Below the pieces are notes generated by a model. The model did not search any database, had not been told where the DNA came from, and worked only from the letters and a program-made list of their open reading frames with translations. This document shows, piece by piece, positions 22,668 through 35,172 of a DNA stretch of 64,000 bases. Within the stretch, counting starts at the first letter, position 1, and every line of letters starts with the position of its first letter. Position numbers and translations under genes: made by a program. This DNA is from Cryphonectria parasitica EP155 (taxonomy: Eukaryota > Ascomycota > Sordariomycetes > Diaporthales > Cryphonectriaceae), in assembly GCF_011745365.1 (NCBI RefSeq), contig NW_024468913.1:4092001-4156000 (forward strand), read 5' to 3'.

Positions 22668-23495
22668 ATTAAATAGTGGTTCAGCCATCAAGATAGGTCA
22701 AACAGAAGAAAGCAAAGAAGGTGCCAGCCTGAATTGATATAGTAAAATCTGTGTGCTGTTTCTTTCATTTCGGTCACAGGACCAGTAGTTGGTGCTTGCT
22801 TTTGATCGTGATTAGTTGCACAAAGTCGCCTTGCACAAAGTCACCTTAAGACTTGCGCTATACGTTACTTGGTAGCTACAGGGCCAAAGGTAGGGATGGC
22901 AGAAATGATCCGTCTTTTCAATCATGTAAGCGTGCTGCATTATCGGTAGTTTCCTCCTTTCTCTCTCTTTTCGTGGCTCTCAAAAGCATGGATCTTTCTT
23001 TGATCTTTCAGATATCACTATTTGAGATATGATATTCCTCGTAAAGTTGGTCTTTCTGCATGAACAAAGGCGACCGAGTGAGAGTCTTCTCAAGAAAATG
23101 ACAATAAGTCATTAAATACCATTCTGTCTCCTGCCCCAAGCTGGCGTCAGTCAAGGGCACACACTTTCTCAATAAAAGGTACATGTATAAACAAATGTAC
23201 CACCCAATGCTTGACCACAAGACACTTGAATTTCTTCAACAGCAACGAAACGTTTTCTAAACATGATTACATTTGCAACTATCCAAAAAAAAAAAAAAAA
23301 AAATAATGATCAAGATGAAGCCAGCCCGGGTATCATCAATTCAAAGTCAACGCGCGCAAGGCACCGGAGAGAAGGATTTGCAGATGCTCGCCTCAAGTTT
23401 CTTCTTCTCTTCTTTTTTTTTTTTTGTCTCTGATTTATTCTATTCCAGGTCTTGTGTGTAGTTAGTAGATAGGCGGGTTGCTCCCTACTCTCCAT
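22668..23495. other. Convergent 3' spacer, no gene seen
   Basis: A/T-rich, with A19 at 23285-23303 and a T-run near 23413. It probably contains two 3' UTRs. Confidence 0.55.
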
Positions 23496-24736
23496 TCATG
23501 CTACAGGCTGGGTCAGGTCGACGAGGATCTTGACGTGGTTATCCTTGTCCTCGATCAGAGTCTTGAAGCCTTCATCTGCGACCTTGTCCATGGCGACCTT
23601 CTTGGTGATCATGCCTTCGGGATTCATCTTTCCAGAAGCGATGGCCTCAATGACCGCCTCGAAGTCGCCGTGAACGTATGTAGCAACTATGATGGATTTG
23701 TCAGTACTATGTTTCTTTTTTATCTTTTGCCTTTTGCTTGTGTTTTTTCTCTCCGCCCCCCCCCCCTCTCCCTTAGGAATTGAGGGGTTTATGTGTGGAG
23801 TATCAATGACTTACCTCCCATATAAGCACGCTCGCGAAAAACAATATCGTTCATGTTCAAGGTGGCCCTCTTCCCCCAGACAGCCACATTGACCAGCGTG
23901 CCCCTGGCCTTGATGGCCTTGAAAGCCGAGTCGACAGCGACCTGCACACCCGCACAGTCGAACCCGACGTCGGCGCCCAGGCCACCCGTCAGTTTCTCGA
24001 CCTCAGCCACGACGTCGGTGCTGGTCGGGTCAATGACGTGGTGGGCACCAAACTGCGTGGCGAACTCGCGTCGGCGCCTGGCAACCTCGGAGACGATGAT
24101 GTTCTTGCAGCCCCTGGTGACGAGGGCCTGGATGACAGAGAGGCCGATGGGCCCACCGCCCAGGACGAGAGCGGTGTCACCCTCCTTGAAAGGCGAAATG
24201 TCGACCGAGTGCCAGCCGACGGCGAGGGGCTCGACCAGGGCACCGACCTCGAGGGAGATGTTATCGGGCAGCGGCTTGACAGCCACAGCTGGGGCGAGGG
24301 TGGTCTCCTGCATGCCGCCGCCCCAGCCTGACAGGCCCAGGAAGCCGTTGCCATCGCAGCAGTTGACCAGGCCGCGCTTGCAGGACCGGCAGCTGTCGTC
24401 CCAGAGTGTGGGCTGCACGCACACCTTGTCGCCAGGCTTGACGTGGGTGACGCCCTCGCCCACCTCCTCGATGACGCCCGAAAACTCGTGGCCTATGGTG
24501 AGGGGGAGCGTCTCTCCTGTGATGGGGTGCGGGTGGCCTGGCGTGGGGATGAGGTTCGCCCCGCCAACGTACTCGTGCAGGTCGGTTCCGCAGATGCCGC
24601 AAAACTTGGGCGCGAGACGGACCCAGCCTGGCTTGACGGCAGTCGGGGCGGGAATCTTTTCCAGGCGGATATCTCGCTGGCCGTAATATCGCACAGCGTT
24701 GATAGTAGTGTTGTTTGTGGTTGCAGTGTCCGACAT
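23496..24736 (-). CDS. Zinc-dependent (R,R)-butanediol-type alcohol dehydrogenase
   Basis: Two exons (24736..23815 and 23686..23496) give 370 aa. The MDR zinc-enzyme signatures are all present: catalytic-zinc Cys in FCGICGTDLHEY, GHEFSGVIEEVGEGV, a structural-zinc Cys cluster (CRSCKRGLVNCC), a Glu-Pro in GALVEPLAVGWHS and the Rossmann GGGPIG. Relatives interconvert 2,3-butanediol and acetoin, or act on other vicinal diols and polyols with NAD(H). The splice joins ERAYMG to VATYVHGDFEAVIEAI, as in family members. No organelle signal is visible, so it is probably cytosolic. The intron holds a C11 run at 23756-23766. Sorbitol or threonine dehydrogenase activity is the main alternative. Confidence 0.88.
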
Positions 24737-27144
24737 GATTATTTGAAAAGGGCAATGATGATGTTGTGAAGTGTTGGGGTCGTGATTTGTGTGTATGATT
24801 TGTGTTCAAGGAAACCAAGGATGATGATGATGATGATGACGATGATGACGTGGGTGTTAATAACTTTCAACAAAGTCAAAGTGTGGGTGCACCTTGAAGG
24901 AGGGGAAAGGATAAAAACGAAGCTATTGAGCCGGGAAGGGGGCGAGGGCTCTATATACCTTTGGCAACAAGTACCGTCCTCCTCCTCCTCACTCCAAAAG
25001 GGCCCCAAGGAGTGATGAGACACATACACATACACGCACACCCACTCACGTATCGTGCTGTCAGTATCTGTCTGGTGATGACCATTTTCGTACCTTACCC
25101 GGGAGGGCTTAGGAGGACAAGTCTATGGTGTGACGCAGGTATCGCAACCCACCATGCACAAGTGGCTCGATGAGGTGAGGTCCAGGTGAGGTCCATCTCT
25201 CTTCCCCCCCCCCCTCTCTCTCCGTTTCTTGTCATTTCCATTCTTATATCCAAGTCATCTCTTCTACGGATGAATTATCACGGGCAATATATGGTTGGAC
25301 AGAGCTGATGCTGGCCACCCTATTCACCTTGTCGAATCGATCAGAAAGAACATTCTTTTTCCGTTGTCTGGTTCCATTGAATAAACCTTCCATCAGCCTA
25401 CAAGGCAATGATCAACAGATAAATGAATGGGGCGGGGGACGAAATACCACATGCACCCCGCATGCTGATCGGTCCAAGGCAGGTGGGGAAGACAAGGTCA
25501 CAGTATGGAGGGCAGTTGCAATACATTAAGTAAGTACTTGGAGTACATACAAACAACATGCATAATACATGTACTGACTACGGCACTGAGCAGTCGAGCC
25601 AAGTACTCCTCACCTCCGCACTCAGAAATAATCATGGCTCCTCCCTTGGACAATAACGGATGCAGCGACTTGAGGCCGTTTTCCAATCCATGTCAGCCCG
25701 CAAGTGAGGGGCAATGGATAAGCAAGTACATAACAGGTGCAGCCTAGACCTTCGCTTGGAGTTTAATGAGTTCACAATTTTTCCATTACGGCACAATACC
25801 AAAGGCCGAAAAGTGGCAAGGAAAAAAAGAAAATTGGATAATTAAATAAATCATGAATTCATAAAAGCAAACTATTCCACAGTCATGTACAAAATCTGTA
25901 CAGTTGCAGACTGTGTGTGTAGAGAGACTTGCCCAGATCTAGAAGACCTCACTGGGTTGCCTGCGAGTCTTTGGAAGCCATCGTTTCGATTCGAGGAAAA
26001 ATTCCACCACAGAAAAAAGCCACCATACAAAAGAGTCCCACAGTCTTTTTTCTTCAAAAGCCCCAGTGCACTTCTACGGAGCGGAGGCCAGAACGGCCTA
26101 TACCTCTTTCTGACAGGTTGCTGCGCCCCACGTCCTGAGGTGATTCAGAAGGAAGGATGGAAAGACAAAACCAACGGAGCGCCAAATACAGTTGATTGAT
26201 TCTGGCACTTTTGCTACTTGGTTCCCAGAACTGCGGTTCTCGGCTGGGCCCGCTACACCGTCGCTAGCACGTACCCCTTTCCTTGACACGCTTGGCTTTG
26301 AATCGCATTGAAACCTCTGGTTTCGTCGTCCAACTGCCTCTGTCTTCCTAAGTCTATTTGGCAGACTGCCTGCATTAAGGAGTGAATTCTTTAGTCCTGA
26401 TGCAAAGTCGCCCTCACACCCAGTTTCCAGCCACTTTGCCGGTCAATTATTCCAGTTCAATCTGGTATCTTTTACTGACAGAGACTTCTTTGCATATGCA
26501 AATGGGCATTTGCCCTAATTAACCACGCACTGCCCCCTTCCTGTTTTTTTTCTTTTCTTTCCTTCCTTCTTCTTCTCATTCTCATAGGTGTATAGGAGAG
26601 ACGTGTAGTAGGTGATGCGGTCGGTGTTAATGGGCATCAATTACTATCTCACTGGTGTCGTCCGTGTCGCTACGTATATCCCATCATCGCTTTGATGAGG
26701 ATCTGTGGAGAGATGTCTAAGGTGCAGTGAGTGCTGTGGCACTGGCGGCCATAATTCTTCCACAGCATCATAGTGGGCAACATGATTGTTTTTGATTGGA
26801 AAGGGAGAGAACAAGAAAAATATAGACATGACACTGAATAAAGGGTGGAGGAGGTCAGCCGAGAGAGGGTAGATGAAAAAGGACCAGCTCAAGAGGCGTA
26901 TTGTTGTAGGTTTTGATTTGGAGGCGCAGTTATAAGAAAATATCACGGTCGATAAACTATTTGTATCCAGACTGTTCACCACTAATGTATGATATCATCT
27001 GGGCCAACCAATGCCGGATTGTTACAAAGCTCCAGGAGAGTGGCCATCTCTGATGATATGAAGCCAGCCAGCCAGCGTGATGACCACCAAAGACAAGACC
27101 TATCAATGCCCACGTATCAGCTGCAGGTTGAGAGTACTCATGTA
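24737..27144. other. Intergenic, no gene seen
   Basis: Its 2.4 kb have no recognisable protein pattern. A CAT/GAT-rich patch (24820-24850), a C11 run (25204-25214) and a 9-bp inverted repeat at 25533-25541/25599-25607 are the only structures noticed. Confidence 0.55.
24952..24957 (-). promoter_or_regulatory. Candidate TATA box of the dehydrogenase gene
   Basis: TATATA on the minus strand lies about 216 bp upstream of the start at 24736. It is inferred from position only. Confidence 0.35.
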
Positions 27145-28285
27145 TTACTCCCCGACAGCAGAGACAGGCCGATCATTTCTAGTCGCCAGTATGATGGCGA
27201 CAGGCCACTCCACCATGACTTGACCCCCAGCCGACCTCACCATGCTCTCCAACTGCATCCACTCGGCTGTGCCCCACGTTTGCTGGCCAAACCCCATCTG
27301 AGAGCTCTCCAGAAACCCTTTGAGCCACGCCGCGTCCGCCGCGCGCCGCCAGCTCGCGTCGCGGACAGAACTTTGCGTGTCAGTGGCCCCGACACGGTTC
27401 GGCGCCGGCTGCCAGCACTTTGGATCCTCGTCAATGAAGCAGAACGGCCGCCCGTCATTATCGCCTTCCACGTTGACCAGAATCCGCTTCGCCCCAGTCT
27501 CAAACAGCTCTGTGGGCAGCGGGACAGAGTCAAGCCCCGCCATGGCTGCGGCCATGCCATTCACGGCGGCAGGGAATAGGCGCCCCTCGCGGAGTAGCCG
27601 CAGCGACTCTTTGCTGGTGACTCGGTACCACAGGCACTCGAGGGCCGGCCGGCCCGGGAAGCGCAGTCTGAAACCGTACGTCGCGGCCGCCAGTGTGCCG
27701 CCCGGTTTGAGCATGTGGGCGATTGAGCGGATGGCCTCTGGGGTGTTGAAGTAGTGGAAGGCCATGCCCACAGTGACGAGATCGACAGAGGAAGGGGGGA
27801 TCGAGGCGTGGACAGTCTCGGCTGGGCTCTGGATGAATTCGAACTTGGGTGAAACAGTCGTCGAGGTGAGGCTTCTTTTCGCTGATTGGACATTGGCTGA
27901 CCCGGCATCACTCACAACAACATGGTCGAAGAGAGGATGGAGGCTCATAGATAGGGTGCCAGGACCTGAAACGGACAGAAATCATAAGTAACGTATCAAC
28001 CGCTTGCAGAGAATAAAAACACAAAACAACAACATGATGGTCTCTTGGCTTACCAGCACCGACATCGTGGAGGCAATGAAACTTGCCGCCGTGCTCACGA
28101 TGATAGTCCAGCCACATCTCAAGCATGGATTGTGGATATCGAGGACGAAAGAGATGATATTCGTCCCAGTCGAGATTCTTGAAAGCAAAGGGATACTTGA
28201 CCTCCTTTCTGCCGTCTCCAGACTCTGATGCCTCGTGTGCATCCTCGAGAGCTGTTCGAGGGAGCTCTGGATCGTAATTGCCCAT
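27145..28285 (-). CDS. Class I SAM-dependent methyltransferase
   Basis: Two exons (28285..28054 and 27965..27145) give 350 aa. The intron interrupts motif I; the splice restores HDVGAGPGTLS, the Gly-rich SAM-binding loop. Downstream are VVVSDAG (motif II region), VDLVTVGMAFHYF (motif III-like) and MLKPGGTLAAATYG (post-motif III), in the usual order of methyltransferase type 11 proteins. The N-terminal FRPRYPQSMLEMW segment resembles the cap of Crg1/trans-aconitate-type enzymes. No signal peptide is present, so it is probably cytosolic. The substrate cannot be read from the sequence, and no biosynthetic cluster surrounds it. Confidence 0.85.
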
Positions 28286-30365
28286 TGTAGGATTAATTTA
28301 GACGACTTGGTATCAACCACGTACACTTGCCTCGATGGGCGGTTGTAATGGATTTGTGGGATTCTTGGGGCAGTGGCTGCGAGATCTTTAGAAGATGGTA
28401 GTATAAAGAAGGGGGGCTTGATGGGTAGTTAATCAATCACCGTGGCTGGTAGCAACTGGTGGTATTTGTTTGGACTGTTGGTTGGCTGGATGGATGGATG
28501 GCTGAACGGATGGATGGATTATTAGCTGTGACTGAAATCTACTAATCGGCGACCGATTATGTGGGCAACGTTGCGATGAGACATTGATATTTATACGTAT
28601 ATAGTGTACACCTGAGTTCTAGCCCACAAGATGGGACCACGCGCGTACAGCCTACAATTTCAACCCATCTTCCATAATAATACGGGTCTCTTCATTCACA
28701 TGCCAAACGTGCTTTCCCAACTTTCAACCCGGGTTCAAGTCCAGTTCAGGGCGTGGTTTCCCATTCGAGTGCTATGGTACTTTCTTCCCCAACGAGGGAA
28801 AGCACGACCTTTGACCGTCACTTCTCTGGCCCTCATGACATGGAAAAGGCGAAGAAGACGAAGAAGAAGAAGACGGTAGAGAAAACAAGAAAAGCACACG
28901 CACACACACACCTCATGTGAAAAAGAAACCGCCCTAAACCCTGTCGTCATCATCCAGCCCATCTGATCTGATTATCTGCACTGCACTGCACTACATAGAG
29001 TAGGCCTTCCGAGGGGCCGCGTGAAGCCCAAGAACCCGACAGGCATCGGCGGACACTTGGGAAGTAGTCCATGGGAACCAGTCGAAACATGTTCCATTAT
29101 TGGCTGTCAAACGGCGCCTCCGTGTTAATGCCAAGCTGTTGATGCCAGCGGAATCTGTCCGCGAGCGCGGCAAGGGGCCCGCTGTAATACGGGGTACAAC
29201 AAGTTCAGTGCTACGATGTATCCCAGCGGGCCAACGCAGGATCGAGGAAAAAGCACTGCTGCCGCAGACTGGGGCTAAATGAAGGACCCCCCCAAGGGTG
29301 AGACCGCAACCCTGAACCCTCTCTCCTTCGAACCCCGTACCTAGAGCTTCTGCAGTGTGACGCCAACATGCTTAGCGAGATCTCATGCTGTGTTGGGAGG
29401 TTTTTCTCATCTGGAAGGGGGGAAGCGACGGGCGTCCTGAGACAAGTGGACTGGTGGTTGTGTTCTTGGTCGTCTGGTGACGTTCCGTCCTGGGGCTATT
29501 ATCTGATGGCTCCGGACCAACTCGCCTTGCCTGGCAATTTTAGGCCAGATAGAAAAGAACTTGATCTGGGCGCTAGAACCTGGACTTAGCCAGGTCCCCT
29601 CCTCCACTAGAATAAACGCGCAGACCCAAACGGGAGATGACTCTACTCATACCATAGTACATACTACTTCCTCCTGCGCAATGACAAACCGTTCCGCTCC
29701 CCTCCCCTTCTTCTCACCCTTCCATCGGGTCAGAGTTCCACACCCACCACCTACTTTCGCCGATGGTGGTGTAATGCAGCCGTACCATACCGTACAAGGA
29801 CTTGGACATCCTCCATCCTCCCTCTCGCTAATCTGGCGTGGTCCCGGTTCTCCGGTCTGGTGCGCCACGCCCGCTGCTGTACCCACAGGAACAGTAGATT
29901 TGGGCTCTAGACAAGCCTATGAGTGAGCCTGTTCGTCACGCTTGGACAAGCCTGCGCCTTCCTGGTTCGACTTCTCGAGGTTTCGCTGTGGTCGGACGTG
30001 CAACGTCTTGCGCCCCGACCTGTTGGCCGATTCAGCAAGCATGAGGAACAAGCATTCAAAATGTGATACGTCACATAAATGTCATTGTCATTTCATTCAC
30101 ACTGGCCAACATCGGCACCGCATTGTTGTCTCTTTCTTTCTCTTACACCGCTTCAAAGCAGATCTGGGAAGTTGTGGTTATATAAGAGGGGGTATATCTT
30201 GTGGAGAAACCCAGATAGCGGAAACCTTCCGTTCTCTTGCCCTTTTGTGTATTCTCGCCAGGATCCAAACCCCGGAAGTAGGTTGCAATAGAAAAATTTG
30301 CCCAAATACCATGCAGGACTGTCCCTCCTGTCCAATGAATTCCCATGATGCCACCCAGACGGGCA
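28286..30365. other. Intergenic, no gene seen
   Basis: Its 2.1 kb contain GGAT-rich repeats near 28485-28520 and an AAG/GAC patch near 28850-28880. No coding pattern was found on either strand. Confidence 0.55.
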
Positions 30366-32047
30366 TCAGACAGTTTCGATGTACCTCTTCATCTCCCTGG
30401 TAAAGAGAGAAGAAGGAAGAAAAAAATCCGAGTCAGCACCGCAAAACAGACAGCGTGTAAGAAAAGTGCTGGCAGCACATGACTAAGGGGGAGGGGGGGG
30501 GTGGGCTTGAGGATGGATACTACTCACCAATCGGTCACGGCCTCATCCCATTGGCGGATCTCATGATCTCTGGTGCCTCCAAAGTGATCTACGAACTCGT
30601 CTCCAAAGACCTCCCTCGCAATGCTCTCCTTCCTGGTAAAGCGGTCGACCGCCTCGCGCAGGCTCTTGGCCAGCCTCTGACCCTGATCAGACGCACCACC
30701 AACGTCCTCGCCCTTTCCAAGCGGTGGGCAGGGAATCTCCAGTTTCTTCTCGATACCCCGAATCCCGAGGGCTAGGATGGCGGAGAAGACGAAGAATGGA
30801 TTCGCGTCGGCGCCGGGCACGCGAACCTCGAAGCGGGTCGCCCCCGGCTTGGCGGTGGGCGGGGCGATGATGCGGATGGACGCAGCCCTGTGCTCCAGTC
30901 CCCAGGACACGGTGACGGGCGCCCAGAAGTTCTCCACCAGGCGCTTGTAGCTGTTGATGGTGGGGGCAAACAGCGGCATGATGTCCGGGAGGCCCTCGAG
31001 GAGGCCAGCCAGAAAGTGCCGACCGATATCAGAGAGGTGGGCAATGTCGGCCCAAGGGGCAGAGGCGTCGGGGGTGTCCCGGAAGAGGAGATTCTTGCCT
31101 GCCTTGTCGACCAGCGACACGTGCATGTGGCCAGAGTTGCCGGGCAGGCCCTGCTTGGGCTTTGCCATGAAGCAAGGCGTGATCGCGTACTTTGTGGCAA
31201 CGGACTTGACGACATACTTAAAGAGACTGGCGCGATCGGCCATGCCTCGAACCTCGCCGAACTCGAGGGCAGCCTCGTAGACACCAGGGCCGCTCTCGGT
31301 GTGCCAGCCCTCGATGTTGCAGTTGAACGCCTCGCAGGTGTTGAAGATGTCGTAGTAATAGTCCTTGTTATGGACAGGTCTGATCAGGCTGTAGCCGAAC
31401 ATGCCCTCTGTCAGTGCGGGGAGAGAGTGGGTGGTGTTGTCCCTGAGGTAAGGGGCGGCAGAGGTGTTGCCCTCGGGGTTCTTGAACTGGTAAAATTCAT
31501 ACTCGGCTGTAGGGAAGGGAAGGGAAGGCAGAAAAAAAGCACAGAAATTAGCCCTCTGTTGAACGTGTGGCGAGATGTAACCCCAGGATGGAAACATACC
31601 TCCTGCCATGGCGCCCCAGCCGTTGGCCTCGAGCTTGTCAACTTGTCTCTTGAGCAGTTGGCGGGGACATGCGCTCAGGGGCTCATTGGTGTCTGGGTCG
31701 TAGAAGGAGACGAGGAAAAAGGGCATATTGTCCTCCCATGGTATCCTGCGGAACGTTGCCAGGTCCGGGATGGCGATAAGGTCCCTGTAGCCGTTCTCCT
31801 TGTTGCTGATGCCGAGCTCGCGGAAGTAGGTCTGGTCGTGCATGTCCCAGCCGAAGATGACAGAGCAGAAGCCAAAGCCAGCCTTGGCGACGGAGAGGAA
31901 CTTCTTCTTGGAGACAAGCTTGCCGCGCAGGATACCGTCAACGTCGACGCCGGCGAGCTTCACGCTGTTGTCGTCCGCAAGGATGGAGGGCAGAGACTCG
32001 ACGGTGATGTCCTCAGGATGAGGGGAGGGCTTCTTGAAAGAAGCCAT
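30366..32047 (-). CDS. Glutamine-synthetase-like gamma-glutamyl ligase (PuuA/GlnA type)
   Basis: Three exons (32047..31600, 31506..30528, 30396..30366) give 485 aa. The last exon is only 31 bp but restores the usual C-terminus, AVTDWEMKRYIETV. An N-terminal beta-grasp domain with DVDGILRGK is followed by the catalytic domain: AGAEYEFYQF (first metal-site glutamates, joined across intron 1), HTESGPGVYE, the ATP/ammonia-site block GNSGHMHVSL, NSYKRL and FEVRVPGADANPF. Compared with assimilatory fungal glutamine synthetase (about 360 aa) it is longer and of bacterial type, so it more likely ligates glutamate to an amine such as a polyamine. It is divergent from a short-chain dehydrogenase gene, perhaps in one pathway. 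Confidence 0.85.
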
Positions 32048-33649
32048 GGTGGATTAATCGGGCGAGGCAGGTACGCGTTGCAGAGGCAATTCGTCGTATC
32101 AGATAAATTCACGTCTCTCTCGTCTTGCGTCTTGTCTGTTTCGTGGTCACACTCTTTTCTAAATGGTTGGGTAGGGCAGGCCGCGAGAAACGAAAGAGGG
32201 GAAAATAAAGATGAATAAAAAAGACAAATACGAATGATAATGCTACTCAATCTTGGAATCTGCAGCTCAAGACAAAACAAGAGTACAGCAGAGCACAAGT
32301 AGATAAGTACACGAGTAAGGAGCCGATAGGTGGAGGATGAGGTCGTCGCGATCTGCGTAGGGCTGCCGGTGTAGGAACCGTGCAGGAAGAGGTGGTGGGG
32401 TCGGGGGGGTGGGAAGGGACGGGGGATAGTTTTCAAGAGAGATAGGCAGCCACAGTCAACTATAAAAGCCACCTCAGTACTTTGCGTATCAAATCCTGTG
32501 AGGTCATACTGGATGGCGGGGCTAGCCCTGGCCCAGACGCTTGGTCGTGCCCCCCTGACGCCACCATATTTTGTGTGTGTGTTGCTATGAGGGCTTACCG
32601 CTAATGCTCCCTACACACGCACTGCAGCTTCTCACAAAGCTACCCCTCATTCTCCAATGCCCCGCAGCCAAAAAGGGCCATAGCTGAAAGCCAGGGGTGC
32701 TGAAGTCGCTTATCTTTCCATGTTCTATCTATGTACTTTCTGAAGTGAACAAAACAAGAAAAGTGAAGGAATCACAACACCACTACTGATGAAGGAGAAA
32801 AATGAAAGAGAAAGAAAAGAGAAAAACCGGAAAGACAAAAAAGAGGGTCGTCTTCCGTCTCTGAATGATATCTTTTTCAGGGCACCAGATTCCATGACTA
32901 CTATGTACCTGCGCTGTAGATCGATACTTCTTTATCAGCAGCGAGTCAAGCTCCGAAACCGATTAGGACCTCGCTCCCCAGCCGTGTGTGTACTATGTAC
33001 CTAAGTACTTCCCATGCAGGGTCTCTGCACTGCACTGATAAGAAAATAATACGTCGGTGTTTACTGGCCAGCAGTCGTATGGATCGGAGCAGCTACCGAG
33101 AACAACAGCAGGAATCGACCAAGATCAATTGACTCGTTGTGTACGGCCTATCAGGATCTTTTTGCACTGTACCTTTGTAATTCCATAGACATAATCTCGA
33201 GTACTATGGGTACTCGCACCACAGCAGGTCCTGTGTCACTAAACTTAGTAAGGTAGCACCACAGCCGCCGATTCTCGGAGGAAAGACTCACGAAGGAACG
33301 CTCAGAGCAATGACCACGCGCAGAGCTGGATCGCTGCATCCGTCCCGGGCTCCATGACTAAACGTGCTGCCGTCGATGATTTTATTCCTTTGCCCCTCCA
33401 TGGAGATACGACTCAAGCCTTGCGTGCTCTGTGCCATAGTATAAACATCTCGACACCACCAATTGCTCTTGTGTAACCCGATCTTCAACACTCGATACCT
33501 TCCTCTTCTTTCTTTTCTTTCCTCCTAATTTCCCCTCCTCCTCTTAGCTACCAGCTCACCGCCTTTTATCCTCCCCTCCCCTAATATACGCAGCGGGCGA
33601 CATCAACTCGGCAACCCTTCTACATCTTACGACATCAAACAATTACACA
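32048..33649. other. Divergent promoter region of the ligase and SDR genes
   Basis: This 1.6 kb spacer lies between two divergent genes. A CT-rich leader occupies 33490-33600 just upstream of the SDR start. No coding pattern is seen. Confidence 0.55.
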
Positions 33650-34712
33650 ATGGGCTCTGCGGGACGTCTGGCTGGCAAGAATGCCGTCGTTACCGGTGCT
33701 GCTGGGTGAGTCGAGCTCCATTCGCTCTCGAAGAGTGAAGCTCCCTTCTCCTCCAGCCCCCAGCTTGGGACCAATTTGCTCACGATAATATTCCCCCCAC
33801 CAGTGGCATCGGTCTGGAGACCTCGATCCTCTTCGCTAAGGAGGGCGCCAACCTCCTGATGGCCGACATCTCCGCCCCCGCTCTCGAAAAGGCCAAGGCC
33901 AAGCTCCTGCAGCTCGTTCCCGACGCCAAGGTAAACACCACCCTGTGCGATGTCTCCAAGGAGGCCCAGGTGCAGGCCATGGTCGAGTCCCTGGACTCCG
34001 CTGGCGGCCTGGACGTCATCTTCAACAACGCCGGCATCATGCACGCCAAGGACGACGACGCCGTCGGCACACCCGAGAACATCTGGGACCTGACCATGGA
34101 TATCAACGTCAAGGGTGTCTGGTTCGGCTCCAAGCACGCCATTCTGGCCCTGCGCCGTCACAAGAAGACCAAGGGCTCTATCATCAACACTGCCTCTGTC
34201 GTCGCCCTCGTCGGCAGCGCCACCCCGCAGCTGGCCTATACCGCCTCCAAGGGTGCTGTGCTCGCCCTCACCCGCGAGTTGGCTATGGTGCACGCTCGCG
34301 AGGGCTTCCGTTTCAACAGCTTGTGCCCCGCGCCCCTCAACACACCGCTGCTGCAGGACTGGCTTGGCGACGACCAGCCCAAGAGGCTCCGCCGCGAGAT
34401 CCACTTCCCCTCCGGTCGTTTTGGCGAGGCTATCGAGCAGGCCCACGCCGTTCTCTTCCTTGCCAGTGACGAGAGCAGCTTCGTTAATGGTCATGTGCGT
34501 AACCACCCCCCCCCCCCCACCACACCAGCGCTGTGGTGTCCCTTGATTTATTGGTGTTTTTTTTCCTGCTACGTCGCGACATGAAAGCTGACCTGATGAT
34601 GCAACAGGATATGGTGGTCGATGGTGGTATGACCAAGGCTTACGTGACCCCCGAGGGCCCCGCGTCTCAGGCTCCTGTGAACAACGCCCTCAAGGACTCG
34701 CTGGACGCTTAG
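33650..34712 (+). CDS. Short-chain dehydrogenase/reductase
   Basis: Three exons (33650..33705, 33804..34494, 34608..34712) give 283 aa. The classical SDR motifs are all present: TGAAGGIG (cofactor loop, split by intron 1), NNAGIM, SVVALVG with the catalytic Ser region, YTASKGA (catalytic Tyr and Lys), and a C-terminal MVVDGGMTKAY. The Asp after the second strand (LLMADIS) suggests NAD rather than NADP. The substrate is unknown. The intron 2 donor is GTGCGT and the intron holds a C13 run (34506-34518). No targeting signal is seen. It is divergent from the gamma-glutamyl ligase gene, so a role in amine or aldehyde metabolism is possible but unproven. Confidence 0.9.
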
Positions 34713-35172
34713 ACGGCGGTGATTCCTGGACGGGGTGCTCGTGGCAGTCACAGACTTTGTGTGTACAGAGGATTTTGTTTGTAAAATCCTATGCCCGCGC
34801 CACTATAGAGAAGATTTCTTAGAAAGGGTGGTCTATTGGTGTTCTTGGCTGGGATTTGTCAGAAAACGATCTGGTATTTGGTGTTCGATGGGTTGCGCTT
34901 TTGATTTTGTTGACAGGCTCTAAACCACATAGATGAAGCACCCGTCCCCCGTCCCCCTCCACTTCAAGGAAGCACACTGCAAATGCTCTTTTACTCTGTC
35001 CAGAGGGTCCTCTTCAGTTGTATGAGGGCTTCCTCCATCATCACCAGCTTGCTCGTCCGAAATGGCTTTTCATCACAAATTTGGTTCGTGTTGTCGGTCG
35101 TATGTACTTTGACGAATATTTGAGGTGACATGATCGATATGATTTTGACTTAATTCTTTTCCTTTTCCGTCT
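34713..35172. other. Convergent 3' spacer, no gene seen
   Basis: Short T/G-rich 3' flanks of the SDR and methylisocitrate lyase genes. Confidence 0.55.

Noticed and set aside
25533..25607. A 9-bp inverted repeat (AGTACTTGG / CCAAGTACT) with a 57-bp spacer
   Set aside because: Too short to distinguish from chance; no target-site duplication or transposase nearby.
12384..28285. A terpenoid or other secondary-metabolite cluster suggested by a 'GGPP synthetase' label, methyltransferase and dehydrogenase
   Set aside because: The supposed synthase lacks prenyltransferase motifs, the genes are kilobases apart, and no PKS, NRPS, cyclase or P450 is present.
28731..28745. A tRNA B-box-like GGTTCAAGTCC
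   Set aside because: No matching A box, acceptor stem or anticodon arm is found around it.
30890..32218. A 442-codon open frame on the plus strand
   Set aside because: Antisense to the gamma-glutamyl ligase exons and intron; no recognisable protein pattern.
33643..34506. A 287-codon minus-strand frame
   Set aside because: Antisense to the short-chain dehydrogenase and reads across its intron.
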